Shown: in pieces, positions 47,404 through 55,920 of the stretch
How positions within the stretch are numbered: position 1 is the first letter of the stretch
Layout: the number at the start of each line of letters is the position of its first letter
Origin: Pedobacter nototheniae
Lineage (GTDB): Bacteria > Bacteroidota > Bacteroidia > Sphingobacteriales > Sphingobacteriaceae
NCBI RefSeq assembly: GCF_004335085.1
Contig: NZ_RQRS01000010.1
Coordinates: forward strand, 1-64,000
Length of the DNA stretch: 64,000 nucleotides
Direction: 5' to 3'
Position numbers and translations under genes: made by a program
The notes under the pieces: generated by a model
The model's database searches: none
Told to the model about the DNA's origin: nothing
What the model saw: the letters and a program-made list of their open reading frames with translations, nothing else

Positions 47404-47748
47404 TTAAATCTCGCTTAAATAAGGCTTTAATCTTCTTAATTCCTTTCTGGCTTCGCCCACTTTAATGGTAATTAGAACTACACCATTTTGCGCTCTGTAT
47501 CCGTACAAAGAAGTTGCCTGTGCATCCTTCAAAACTTTTACATCTTCAATAGAATTAGCATTAATATTCTTAATTCCTATATTATCTACTATGTAACTTT
47601 TACTTTTCAAAACCATAACCCAAAGTGGTTGGTTACTTGGGATTGAATTTGAACAAATGATTGGTGAAGACTTATTTGTTTGCGCAAAGCACACTAAATA
47701 AAGAGAAGAAAAGATGATAACAAAAGATAGTGTTCTAAAGAATTTCAT
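47404..47748 (-). CDS. Small secreted protein made of a stand-alone TonB plug-like segment
   Basis: A 114-residue protein with a signal peptide (about 1-23, CFAQ). The rest resembles the end of a SusC plug domain, with PLWVMVL, SIEDVKVLKDAQATSLYGYRAQNGVVLITIK (cited in part) and a charged C-terminal helix. No barrel follows and the next 200 bp show no remnant of one. The intact signal peptide and clean stop argue for a real mini-protein rather than a fragment. Function is unknown. Confidence 0.7.
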   Translation of the reverse strand: MKFFRTLSFVIIFSSLYLVCFAQTNKSSPIICSNSIPSNQPLWVMVLKSKSYIVDNIGIKNINANSIEDVKVLKDAQATSLYGYRAQNGVVLITIKVGEARKELRRLKPYLSEI

Positions 47749-47980
47749 GAATTGTTTTTCATTGAGGATTCAAAAAAGTAGGCTAATCCATAAATACCTT
47801 TAAATAAAATACTTACAAAACATAACCAATAGACCATAAATTTCCAGTAACGCCGTTATCTTTTAAGCTAAGTAACTATTTAAATATCGTTAAACAAGTT
47901 GAGTTCTCAGTTCAAAATATATGGCTATTTCACTGTATACGCCATTTTATTAAAAAGTTTTAAATAAAATTTAAAAAACA

Positions 47981-48013
47981 TTTGCATTTTAAAAAAATAT
48001 TCTTCTACTTTAC
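47981..48013 (+). promoter_or_regulatory. Candidate promoter of the thr operon
   Basis: TTTG at 47981-47984 and TACTTTAC at 48006-48013 are 21 bp apart. They resemble the Bacteroidota -33 (TTTG) and -7 (TAnnTTTG) elements, the latter with two mismatches. A perfect 6-bp inverted repeat, gtgtac aaa gtacac, follows at 48015-48029. The leader peptide starts at 48039. Confidence 0.4.
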
Positions 48014-48038
48014 GGTGTACAAAGTACACAAAGACGAG

Positions 48039-48104
48039 ATGAATTTTAACACTTCAATTATTTCAACAATTATTACAACCACCGGTATAAACCAGAGGGG
48101 CTAA
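48039..48104 (+). CDS. thrL: thr operon leader peptide
   Basis: A 21-codon frame from ATG 48039 to TAA 48102-48104 starts MNFNTSII, continues STIITTTG and ends INQRG. It contains five Thr and five Ile codons, seven of them clustered at positions 7-15. E. coli ThrL has the same composition and GIITTT-like runs. It is too short for routine gene callers. A ribosome starved of charged Thr or Ile tRNA would stop here and alter folding of the RNA downstream. The name thrL is given by analogy. Confidence 0.85.
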   Translation: MNFNTSIISTIITTTGINQRG

Positions 48105-48170
48105 TTTGTTGTAAATTGATAAAAACATAAAACACAAAAAACGCCCCCGAAAATCGGGGGCGTTTTTTTT
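48073..48170 (+). promoter_or_regulatory. thr operon transcription attenuator
   Basis: Three exclusive pairings are visible. Segment 1:2: ttacaac (48073-48079, Ile-Thr-Thr codons) with gttgtaa (48108-48114). Segment 2:3, the antiterminator: ggggc at 48097-48101 and tttgttgt at 48105-48112 with acacaaa (48132-48138) and gcccc (48143-48147). Segment 3:4, the terminator: acgcccccga (48141-48150) with tcgggggcgt (48154-48163), then eight or more T. Stalling at Thr/Ile codons masks segment 1 and permits 2:3; a ribosome at the stop codon covers segment 2 and permits 3:4. The remaining part of 47749-48038 shows no gene. Confidence 0.85.
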
Positions 48171-48172
48171 TA
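48136..48172 (+). terminator. Attenuator terminator upstream of thrA
   Basis: A GC-rich 10-bp stem with aaa loop, extended by five A-T pairs, then a T tract. The thrA start is at 48199. Confidence 0.95.
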
Positions 48173-48198
48173 ACCCATATTTTTTAAACCCAAAAATA

Positions 48199-50652
48199 AT
48201 GAAGGTACTTAAATTCGGCGGCACATCCGTAGGTTCGGCCGAGAACATTAAAACGCTCTTACGCCTGGTGGCGGAAGAAAAACAGAAGAACAATCCGGTA
48301 GTTGTATTATCGGCAATGAGTGGTGTAACCAATTTGCTAACCGACATGGCTGAAAGTGCTGAACGGGGTGAAGATTACGACTCATCTTTAAAAGAAATTG
48401 AGGCAAAACATTTTGCTGTAATTCGCTCGCTACTTCCAGCTGCAGCACAAAACCCAGTATTTACCCGTTTAAAAATCTTTTTTAACGAACTGGAAGATTT
48501 ATTGCAGGCAGTTAGTAATTTACGTGAGTTGAGTTTGCAAACCAAAGACCAGATTTTAAGTTATGGCGAGCGTTGCTCTACCTTTATGATTGCGCACATT
48601 GCTTCACAATCCTTTGGTGATGCAATGTATGTAAATGGCTCCGAGTTAATTAAAACAGATAGCAATTTCGGTCAAGCTAAGGTAGATACCGATTTAACAG
48701 AAATGTTAATCAATGATTTTTACCAGGCAAATAAAGATAAGGTACTTTTTGTAACTGGCTTTATTGCAAGCAACACTAGCGGCAGAGTAACAACCTTAGG
48801 TAGAGGCGGTTCTGACTATACCGCTGCCGTTTGGGGCGCAGCTTTAAATGTGGAAGAAATAGAAATATGGACAGATGTAAACGGTATGATGACTGCTGAT
48901 CCTCGTATTGTTAAAAAAGCATTTTCCTTACCAGAATTAAGTTATACAGAAGCGATGGAACTGAGTTATTTCGGGGCTAAGGTAATTTATCCGCCAACGA
49001 TGATTCCTGCTTTTATGAAGAAAATTCCGATCGTTATTAAAAATACATTCCAACCGGATTTTGCTGGTACATATATTAAAAGTGATGTTAAAGTATCAAA
49101 ATTACCAATTAAGGGTATTTCCTCTATCGATCACATCAGCATAATTAATTTAAGCGGAAGCGGCATGGTTGGCAAAGCAGGTTTTAGCGGGCGCTTATTT
49201 TCTCTACTATCTCGGGAGCAGATTAATGTAGTATTGATTACGCAATCATCATCAGAACATAGCATCACCTTTGCGGTTAAACCAGCAGATGCATCGCAGG
49301 CAATTGCTTTAATAAAAAAAGAATTTGAACTAGAACTTGATGCAAAAAAATTAGAGCTTCCAGAGGTTGAAAACAATCTTGCGATTTTGGCCATTGTGGG
49401 CGAAAACATGAAACGTACACCAGGTATGAGTGGCCGCTTATTTAATGCTTTAGGTAGAAACGGAATTAATGTGCGTGCAATTGCACAGGGTTCTTCTGAA
49501 TATAATATTTCAGTAATTATTAGTGCAACCGATTTATCGAAAGCTGTAAACGCTGTGCACGATGCTTTCTTTACCGATTTAAAAAGAACGTTGAATATTT
49601 TCTGTTTGGGAACGGGAAATATCGGAAAAACCTTGTTTAATCAATTAAAAGAACAAATGCCTTTTTTGGCTGCTAACAATGATTTACAAGTTAAGGTTGC
49701 CGGAATAAGTAATACCAGAAAAATGATTTTCAATGCTGATGGCTTGTCGCTTGAAGATTGGGAAAAGGAGCTAAATAACGATGGCGAACAGGCTGATTTA
49801 GCAGGCTTTGTAGAAAAAATGAAAGCTTTAAACCTACCGAACTGCGTTTTTGTAGATAACACGGCAAGCGAATCGCCGATTGAATTTTATCAGGGAATTT
49901 TTGAAAGCAGTATTTCGGTTGTTACTTGCAACAAAAAAGGAAACTCGGCCGATTTTGCGCAGTATAAATCTTTTAAGGATACTGCTCGTAAGTTTGGCGT
50001 AGATTTTTATTATGAAACCAATGTTGGTGCAGGTTTGCCAATCATCCGTACGTTAAGAGAACTGATGATGAGTGGCGATAAAGTTGCACGCATTGAAGCT
50101 ATTTTATCGGGAACCATTTCTTATATCTTCAATAATTTTAAAGGTGAAGCAGGTTTTTATGAAACCGTAAAGGAAGCGCAAGAATTAGGTTATACAGAAC
50201 CAGATCCACGAGACGATTTAAATGGAAAGGATTTTATGCGTAAAATGCTTATTCTCGCTCGCGATGCTGGCCATCCTTTAGAAGCAAGCGATGTTAAAAT
50301 CGACAATATTTTGCCTGATGCTTGTTTAAAGGCTGCAACCGTTGAGGATTTTTACCATGAATTGCAAGCTAATTCAGCATACTTTGAAGAGCTGAAAAAC
50401 AAAGCCGCTAATGATGGTAAAGTTTTGCGCTACATAGGTAAGCTTGAAGACGGGAATGTTGAAATTAGCCTGCAAATGGTTGATGATAGCCACCCGTTTT
50501 ATATGCTTTCAGGAAGTGATAATATTATTTCATTCACCACAGATAGATATAGTTCTCGTCCGCTGGTGGTTAAAGGGCCAGGCGCAGGAGCAGAAGTTAC
50601 CGCAGCAGGTGTTTTTGCAGATATTATCAACGTTGGTAATTTAAATAATTAA
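48199..50652 (+). CDS. thrA: Bifunctional aspartate kinase / homoserine dehydrogenase
   Basis: An 817-residue enzyme catalysing the first and third steps of threonine synthesis from aspartate. The kinase half begins KFGGTSVG near residue 5 and contains GRGGSDYTAA. Two ACT-like regulatory segments lie near 310-460 (SGSGMVGKAGFSGRLFSLL, NGINVRAIAQGSSEYNIS). The dehydrogenase half holds GTGNIGKTLFNQL, TNVGAGLPIIRTL and DDLNGKDFMRKM. Feedback inhibition by threonine is expected via the ACT domains. It is the first gene after the attenuator. Confidence 0.97.
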   Translation: MKVLKFGGTSVGSAENIKTLLRLVAEEKQKNNPVVVLSAMSGVTNLLTDMAESAERGEDYDSSLKEIEAKHFAVIRSLLPAAAQNPVFTRLKIFFNELEDLLQAVSNLRELSLQTKDQILSYGERCSTFMIAHIASQSFGDAMYVNGSELIKTDSNFGQAKVDTDLTEMLINDFYQANKDKVLFVTGFIASNTSGRVTTLGRGGSDYTAAVWGAALNVEEIEIWTDVNGMMTADPRIVKKAFSLPELSYTEAMELSYFGAKVIYPPTMIPAFMKKIPIVIKNTFQPDFAGTYIKSDVKVSKLPIKGISSIDHISIINLSGSGMVGKAGFSGRLFSLLSREQINVVLITQSSSEHSITFAVKPADASQAIALIKKEFELELDAKKLELPEVENNLAILAIVGENMKRTPGMSGRLFNALGRNGINVRAIAQGSSEYNISVIISATDLSKAVNAVHDAFFTDLKRTLNIFCLGTGNIGKTLFNQLKEQMPFLAANNDLQVKVAGISNTRKMIFNADGLSLEDWEKELNNDGEQADLAGFVEKMKALNLPNCVFVDNTASESPIEFYQGIFESSISVVTCNKKGNSADFAQYKSFKDTARKFGVDFYYETNVGAGLPIIRTLRELMMSGDKVARIEAILSGTISYIFNNFKGEAGFYETVKEAQELGYTEPDPRDDLNGKDFMRKMLILARDAGHPLEASDVKIDNILPDACLKAATVEDFYHELQANSAYFEELKNKAANDGKVLRYIGKLEDGNVEISLQMVDDSHPFYMLSGSDNIISFTTDRYSSRPLVVKGPGAGAEVTAAGVFADIINVGNLNN

Positions 50653-50656
50653 CATA

Positions 50657-51109
50657 ATGAATCTCGTTTTGGAACAAAAAAATGAGATCATTGCACTGGT
50701 TAAACAAGCAATGATAGATTTTGAAAACATAGCTGATGAAAATTGGAATGATAAGCCACAGCCTTTAAAATGGTCTAAAAAGGAGTTATTAGGTCATTTG
50801 GTTGATAGCGCTTCAAATAATATTCGCCGGTTAATTGTAGGGCAATATGAGCAGGGTGTTAAAATTGTTTATCAACAGGATGAATGGGTAAGCTATCAAA
50901 ATTATCAGGAAACCCATATCGAAGATATCAAGACAGTTTGGAAATTACTGAACAATCAAATTTGTAGAGTGATTGAAAGAATACCTGAAAACAAACTTCA
51001 AAACATTTGCGATACGGGTAAAGGAAAAATCGATATGCATACACTTGCTTATTTTATAGAAGATTATGTTGAGCATTTAAAATATCATTTAAAGCAATTA
51101 ACCCCTTAA
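50657..51109 (+). CDS. DinB-family protein inside the thr operon
   Basis: A 150-residue four-helix protein of the DinB_2 group (WSKKELLGHLVDSASNNIRRL). The histidines H84-like in ETHIEDI and H at EDYVEHLKYHLKQ make a probable metal site. DinB-like proteins act as thiol transferases or are of unknown role. The gene is four bases after thrA and four before the exporter gene, so it is clearly within the operon, though no link to threonine is known. Confidence 0.85.
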   Translation: MNLVLEQKNEIIALVKQAMIDFENIADENWNDKPQPLKWSKKELLGHLVDSASNNIRRLIVGQYEQGVKIVYQQDEWVSYQNYQETHIEDIKTVWKLLNNQICRVIERIPENKLQNICDTGKGKIDMHTLAYFIEDYVEHLKYHLKQLTP

Positions 51110-51113
51110 TATT

Positions 51114-51746
51114 ATGTTAGGAATAGAGAATTTAGGTGCATTTATATTAGCTGCAATTATAGTGGTTATCACTCCCGGAGTTGATACTGTGATGGTTTTA
51201 ACCAGAAGTATTTCTAAAGGTAAAACTGCAGGTTTATATTCTGCTTTAGGGGTAAGTTTGGGCTTGCTTGTGCATACCTGCGCTGCTACGTTTGGTCTTT
51301 CTCAAATTTTATCTAAATCGGCAATGGCATTTAGTGTTGTCAAGTACTTAGGTGCAGCTTATTTAATTTATTTGGGATATAAATCTTTCACCAGCAAAAC
51401 GAAACCCATTGAAATTAAGCCTGTCGAAACGAAAGTTACAGGGATGAAAAAAATGTTTTTCACAGCTTTATTAAGTGATGTTTTAAATCCAAAAATCGCA
51501 CTGTTTTTCCTGGCATTTTTACCTCAGTTTATCAATAGTAATCAAATTAATAATCCGATTCCTTATTTGGTACTTGGTTCAGTTCTTTTTGTCATTACCT
51601 TAATCTGGTGTTCGTTTTTAGCATTAACAGGAAGTAACGTTGCCAGGTTATTTAATAAAAATAAGAACATAGAAAACTGGATGAACAAAGCAACGGGAGT
51701 TATTTTCATCCTGCTGGGTTTAAAGATAGCACTAACTAAAAAGTAG
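51114..51746 (+). CDS. LysE/RhtB-family amino-acid exporter
   Basis: A 210-residue membrane protein with six hydrophobic stretches. Family features are ITPGVDTVMVLTRSISKGK, AALGVSLG-like SALGVSLGLLVHT, YLGAAYLIYLGYKS, and LLSDVLNPKIALFFLAFLPQF. The family exports threonine, homoserine and other amino acids. Its place in the thr operon suggests overflow export of threonine or homoserine; this is inferred from position only. Confidence 0.9.
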   Translation: MLGIENLGAFILAAIIVVITPGVDTVMVLTRSISKGKTAGLYSALGVSLGLLVHTCAATFGLSQILSKSAMAFSVVKYLGAAYLIYLGYKSFTSKTKPIEIKPVETKVTGMKKMFFTALLSDVLNPKIALFFLAFLPQFINSNQINNPIPYLVLGSVLFVITLIWCSFLALTGSNVARLFNKNKNIENWMNKATGVIFILLGLKIALTKK

Positions 51747-51760
51747 TAACACGTTATTAA

Positions 51761-51892
51761 ATGAATGTCCAGACTAATATTTCGGTAAAAGAAAACTTAA
51801 GTAAAGCAGAAAAGGAAGCTATTATAGTATTTGTGAGAATATCAGCTGGAAAACGAGAAAATGTCTGCTTTAAAAATAAAATGGGTGTGTAA
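51761..51892 (+). CDS. Possible 43-residue protein between lysE-like gene and thrB
   Basis: An ATG 14 bp after the exporter stop opens a 43-codon frame beginning MNVQTNISVKENLSKAEKEA and ending CFKNKMGV. It is basic and has no homologue that I recognise. It could be a degraded remnant or a small gene of the operon. The remaining 45 bp to thrB hold no other feature. Confidence 0.3.
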   Translation: MNVQTNISVKENLSKAEKEAIIVFVRISAGKRENVCFKNKMGV

Positions 51893-51937
51893 AAAATAAA
51901 CCTTGCCACCTTAAAAATATATTCTGAAAAGATAATA

Positions 51938-52927
51938 ATGGAAGATAAATTAGAAATCAAACCAAAAGAAGAGTTGAAAAAAGCACCTATATATGCGCCT
52001 AAAAGCATAAAGGTTTTCGCACCTGCAACAGTAGCCAATGTGGTTTGCGGTTTTGATGTATTGGGCTTTGCTGTTAATGAACCAGGTGATGAAGTTGAAA
52101 TGCGTTTAACAGATACACCAGGCGTAACGATAAAAAGAATTACTGGCGATGATGGCAGGTTGCCACTTGACGCTGCAAAAAACACGGTAAGCGCAAGTGT
52201 TCAGCATTACTTAAAACACATCAATCGATTAGATATTGGTGTAGAAATAGAATTGCATAAAAAAATGCCTATTGGTAGTGGCTTAGGCTCAAGCTCTGCA
52301 AGTACAGTAGCTGGTTTATTTGCCATAAATAAATTAATGGGTGATATATTAACCGCAAAAGAACTGGTACCCTTTGCCATGAAAGGCGAGGAATTGGCCT
52401 GTGGCTACGGTCATGCCGATAATGTTGCCCCTGCCCTGCTTGGCGGCTTCGTTTTAATAAGAAGTTACGAACCACTTGATGTAATTTCCTTACCAACGCC
52501 TAAGGGCATGTACGCCGCAATTGTTTATGCAGAGGTTGATGTACCAACAAAGGATGCCCGCCAAATGATTAGAAGTAAAGTACTTTTAAAAGATGCAGTA
52601 ACCCAATGGGGAAATGTAGCAGGCTTGGTTAGTGGTTTATTTATGAATGATTTTGACTTAATCGGCAGAAGTATGAAAGATGTTTTAGTTGAACCTACAC
52701 GCTCAATCCTAATCCCTGGTTTTGAAGAAATGAGAAGCCTTGCAATGGACAATGGTGCTATAGGTTTCGGTATTTCGGGCTCCGGTCCTTCTGTTTTTGC
52801 TTTAACAAAAGATGAAGAAACGGCTAAACGGATTACTAAAGCGCAGCAACAATACCTAAACAAAATCAATATAAACAGCAAAGCTTATGTTTCTTCGGTA
52901 AATGCTGAAGGCCCAAGAGTATTGTAA
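51938..52927 (+). CDS. thrB: Homoserine kinase
   Basis: A 329-residue GHMP kinase phosphorylating homoserine. The ATP-binding motif PIGSGLGSSSASTVAGLFA is intact, with VFAPATVANVVCGFDVLG at the start and GSGPSVFALTKDEETA at the end. The first 20 residues (MEDKLEIKPKEELKKAPIY) are an unusual lysine-rich extension. It lies between the exporter and thrC. Confidence 0.95.
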   Translation: MEDKLEIKPKEELKKAPIYAPKSIKVFAPATVANVVCGFDVLGFAVNEPGDEVEMRLTDTPGVTIKRITGDDGRLPLDAAKNTVSASVQHYLKHINRLDIGVEIELHKKMPIGSGLGSSSASTVAGLFAINKLMGDILTAKELVPFAMKGEELACGYGHADNVAPALLGGFVLIRSYEPLDVISLPTPKGMYAAIVYAEVDVPTKDARQMIRSKVLLKDAVTQWGNVAGLVSGLFMNDFDLIGRSMKDVLVEPTRSILIPGFEEMRSLAMDNGAIGFGISGSGPSVFALTKDEETAKRITKAQQQYLNKININSKAYVSSVNAEGPRVL

Positions 52928-52985
52928 AAAGCGGTAAGATTAAAGCGTACAAACCTAAGCCTTACCCACAAACCTTAACGATAAA

Positions 52986-54296
52986 ATGAAACTATATTCA
53001 ACTAACGATACAACTTTACGTGTTTCTTTTAAAGAGGCCGTTTTTAACAGCATGCCGCAGGATAAAGGCTTATATATGCCGGTAGAAATTCCGCAGCTTG
53101 ATGCAGATTTCATTCAAAACATTGAACAATATTCCTTACCAGAAATTGCTTATAAAGTAGCTTCAGCGTTGCTTAAAGATGAAATTCCAGCTGATGATTT
53201 AAAAGCCCTTGTAAATGACGCTATTAATTTTGAAGCCCCAGCTGTTAAGCTCGATGATAAAACTTTTGTACTGGAATTATTTCACGGACCATCCTTAGCC
53301 TTTAAAGATTTTGGCGCCCGTTTTATGAGCAGGATAATGGCTTATTTTCTTAAAGATGGAGAACAATTATTGGATGTTTTAGTGGCTACTTCTGGCGATA
53401 CCGGTGGCGCTGTAGCACTTGGCTTTTTAGGCGTTCCAAATACCCGTGTAACAATTCTTTATCCTGAAGGTAAGGTTAGCCCCATACAAGAACTTCAACT
53501 TACCACCAACGGGCAAAATATACGTGCTATTGAGGTAAAAGGTACTTTTGATGATTGCCAGGCTTTAGTAAAGCAAGCTTTTGCTGATGATGATTTGAAT
53601 GCAAAATTTAGGTTAACATCTGCTAATTCTATTAATATTTCGAGGTTAATTCCGCAAACTTTCTACTATTTTAACACCTACGCACAGTTAAAAAAGCAAG
53701 GTATACGTGATGTTATCTTTTCTGTACCAAGTGGAAATTTTGGTAATATTGGCGCTGGTTTATTAGCCTACAAATTAGGTTTACCTGTTAAACAATTTAT
53801 TGCCGCAACCAACGTAAATGATACTGTCCCTCGTTTTTTAGAAACTGGCATTTACCAAACAAAACCATCGGTGCAAACTTATGCCAATGCCATGGATGTT
53901 GGTGCACCAAGCAATTGGGTACGCATTATGGATTTATTTAAACAGGATTTAGAAGCATTAAAAAAAGTGGTTACTTCTTATCGCTTTAACGATGAAGAAA
54001 CACTTGAAGCTATTAAAGAAATCTACGCTAAATATAATTATGTTGCTTGTCCGCATACAGCTATTGCGTATTTAGCGATTAAACAATTTAGAAAAGAAAA
54101 TCCTGAAGATAATAGTGCATCCGTTTTCTTATCTACAGCTCACGCATGCAAATTCCCTGATATTTTTCCGGAGGATTTAACCGCTAAAATAGAAATCCCT
54201 GAGCAGGTAAAAGCTTTAGAAAGCAAGCCTAAACATGCAGATAAACTTGGAGTAGATTTTGAAGGTTTTAAAGGTTATCTGTTAGGTAAAGCTTAG
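52986..54296 (+). CDS. thrC: Threonine synthase
   Basis: A 436-residue PLP enzyme making threonine from O-phosphohomoserine. The PLP lysine lies in HGPSLAFKDFGARFM, with the phosphate-binding loop TSGDTGGAVALGFLG and SVPSGNFGNIGAGLLAYK. N-terminal YSTNDTTLRVSFKEAVFNSM is typical. It ends the operon, followed by a terminator. Confidence 0.97.
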   Translation: MKLYSTNDTTLRVSFKEAVFNSMPQDKGLYMPVEIPQLDADFIQNIEQYSLPEIAYKVASALLKDEIPADDLKALVNDAINFEAPAVKLDDKTFVLELFHGPSLAFKDFGARFMSRIMAYFLKDGEQLLDVLVATSGDTGGAVALGFLGVPNTRVTILYPEGKVSPIQELQLTTNGQNIRAIEVKGTFDDCQALVKQAFADDDLNAKFRLTSANSINISRLIPQTFYYFNTYAQLKKQGIRDVIFSVPSGNFGNIGAGLLAYKLGLPVKQFIAATNVNDTVPRFLETGIYQTKPSVQTYANAMDVGAPSNWVRIMDLFKQDLEALKKVVTSYRFNDEETLEAIKEIYAKYNYVACPHTAIAYLAIKQFRKENPEDNSASVFLSTAHACKFPDIFPEDLTAKIEIPEQVKALESKPKHADKLGVDFEGFKGYLLGKA

Positions 54297-54354
54297 AAAC
54301 TTTAATTACAAAATTGCCTGTGATGCTGGCATTAATAGAGTTATATCGAAACAA

Positions 54355-54388
54355 AAAAGGTCAGGAATAATTCCTGACCTTTTCTTTT
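54355..54388. terminator. Terminator after thrC, shared with the convergent MFS gene
   Basis: aaaaggtcaggaa (54355-54367) pairs with ttcctgacctttt (54371-54383) around taa, followed by ctttttt. The A-rich 5' flank allows use from both directions. Confidence 0.92.
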
Positions 54389-55807
54389 TTAGTGACCAGA
54401 TTTCATGCTGGTTACTTCTATATTTTTTAATCTTTTCGAGCAATAAATCCCGAAGTATAAAATAAACAGGTAACAAACCAAAGGTAAAACGAATGAGTGG
54501 TGAACGCCAATTTTATCGGCAATTGCAGCTTGAATAAGTGGCATAATTGCGCCACCTAAAATAGCCATAACCAATAATGAAGAGCCCTGACTGGTGTAGC
54601 TTCCCAATTTGGCAATTGCTAAAGTATAGATGTTGGAGAACATAATTGAGTTAAAAATTCCGATTCCCAAAATGCTGTACATTGCAATATCTCCTTTATT
54701 AACCATTGCAGAAACAAGTAATAATACGTTAACGGCTGAAAATATAGCCAAAGTTCTGGCAGGTGCTGATTTCCCGATTAGGAAAGCAATAAAGTTTAAT
54801 GCTATAAAAACAAGAAAGAAACTGATTTGTGCAAAGGTTAAGCTTACAATGCTGAAAATTAAGGCGAATACTAAAATTCCCGTTCCAAGCATATAAATAG
54901 TCTTTTTAGTTTGGCTTAAAGTGTGGTTAAGTGAAATTGAGCCTACAAAACGACCAATCATTGCACCGCCCCAATAAAGTGAAAGATAATTTTTACTAAT
55001 TACTTCATCAAAGCCTTTAATCTCTTTTAATAAGCTAATGATAAAACTTCCGACGGCAACCTCTGCTCCAACGTAACAGAATATGGCAACTATCCCAAGT
55101 TTTAAGTGCGTAAATTTTAGAACGCCAAAACCTTTAACTTTCTCATCTTCATCTGCTTTGAAGGATGGCAATTTTACATAAAAAATCAATAAAGCAACTA
55201 ACAACAGTATACCGGCAAATATTAGATATGGAATACGTGTTGCTGATGCACTAAAACTTCCATCTGGTTCAGAAAATAATTCGAAAATTAAGTGTCCTCC
55301 TAAAATTGGGGCTATCGTTGTACCGAATGCATTAAAAGCCTGAGTTAAATTTAAACGGCTTGATGCGCTATCCTCCGGCCCTAAAAGTGATACATAGGCG
55401 TTTGCCGTAATTTGTAAGACCGTAAAACCTAAGCCTAAAACAAATAAGGCACCCAAAAATAATGGATAAACGGAATAAGTTGCCGCAGGATAAAATAGCA
55501 CACAACCTACAGCCGCCAAAACAATTCCGAAGAGAATACCTTTTTTATAGCCTACTTTATTAATCGGATCGCCTTTGGTATAGGAAATGATGAAATAAAT
55601 CAATGAGCCTATAAAATAAGCACCAAAGAAACAAAACTGAACCATTAAGGAACCAACATAACTCAGTTTAAAAAGCTCTTTCAGGTAAGGAATTAAAATA
55701 TCATTCATGCAGGTTATAAAACCCCACATAAAAAATAAAAGTGTAATGGTAATTAGAGGAACGGCGTAATTTGTCTTAGTCTTGCTTTCGGCAATTGAGT
55801 TATTCAT
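54389..55807 (-). CDS. FucP-like sugar MFS transporter
   Basis: A 472-residue integral membrane protein with about 12 hydrophobic helices. The N-terminal signature LLFFMWGFITCMNDILIPYL and GLGFTVLQITANAYVSLLG and SSRLNLTQAFNAFGTTIAPI place it in the fucose/glucose/galactose:H+ symporter group (glucose/galactose MFS of Bacteroidota). The sugar is not determined. It converges on thrC and is downstream of no sugar-catabolic operon. Confidence 0.9.
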   Translation of the reverse strand: MNNSIAESKTKTNYAVPLITITLLFFMWGFITCMNDILIPYLKELFKLSYVGSLMVQFCFFGAYFIGSLIYFIISYTKGDPINKVGYKKGILFGIVLAAVGCVLFYPAATYSVYPLFLGALFVLGLGFTVLQITANAYVSLLGPEDSASSRLNLTQAFNAFGTTIAPILGGHLIFELFSEPDGSFSASATRIPYLIFAGILLLVALLIFYVKLPSFKADEDEKVKGFGVLKFTHLKLGIVAIFCYVGAEVAVGSFIISLLKEIKGFDEVISKNYLSLYWGGAMIGRFVGSISLNHTLSQTKKTIYMLGTGILVFALIFSIVSLTFAQISFFLVFIALNFIAFLIGKSAPARTLAIFSAVNVLLLVSAMVNKGDIAMYSILGIGIFNSIMFSNIYTLAIAKLGSYTSQGSSLLVMAILGGAIMPLIQAAIADKIGVHHSFVLPLVCYLFILYFGIYCSKRLKNIEVTSMKSGH

Positions 55808-55920
55808 TATTCTTATTAGTATTTATTGCCGTAAAACTACCGAATAAACCCGTTTAAGCTATTATAAACCACAGATTAGTTACCACTATACATTGTTAAT
55901 TTAACATCTTGCTGACTATA

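Noticed and set aside
48063..48347. Minus-strand frame across the thr attenuator
   Set aside because: It is a by-product of the GC-rich hairpin and start of thrA, with no supporting motif.
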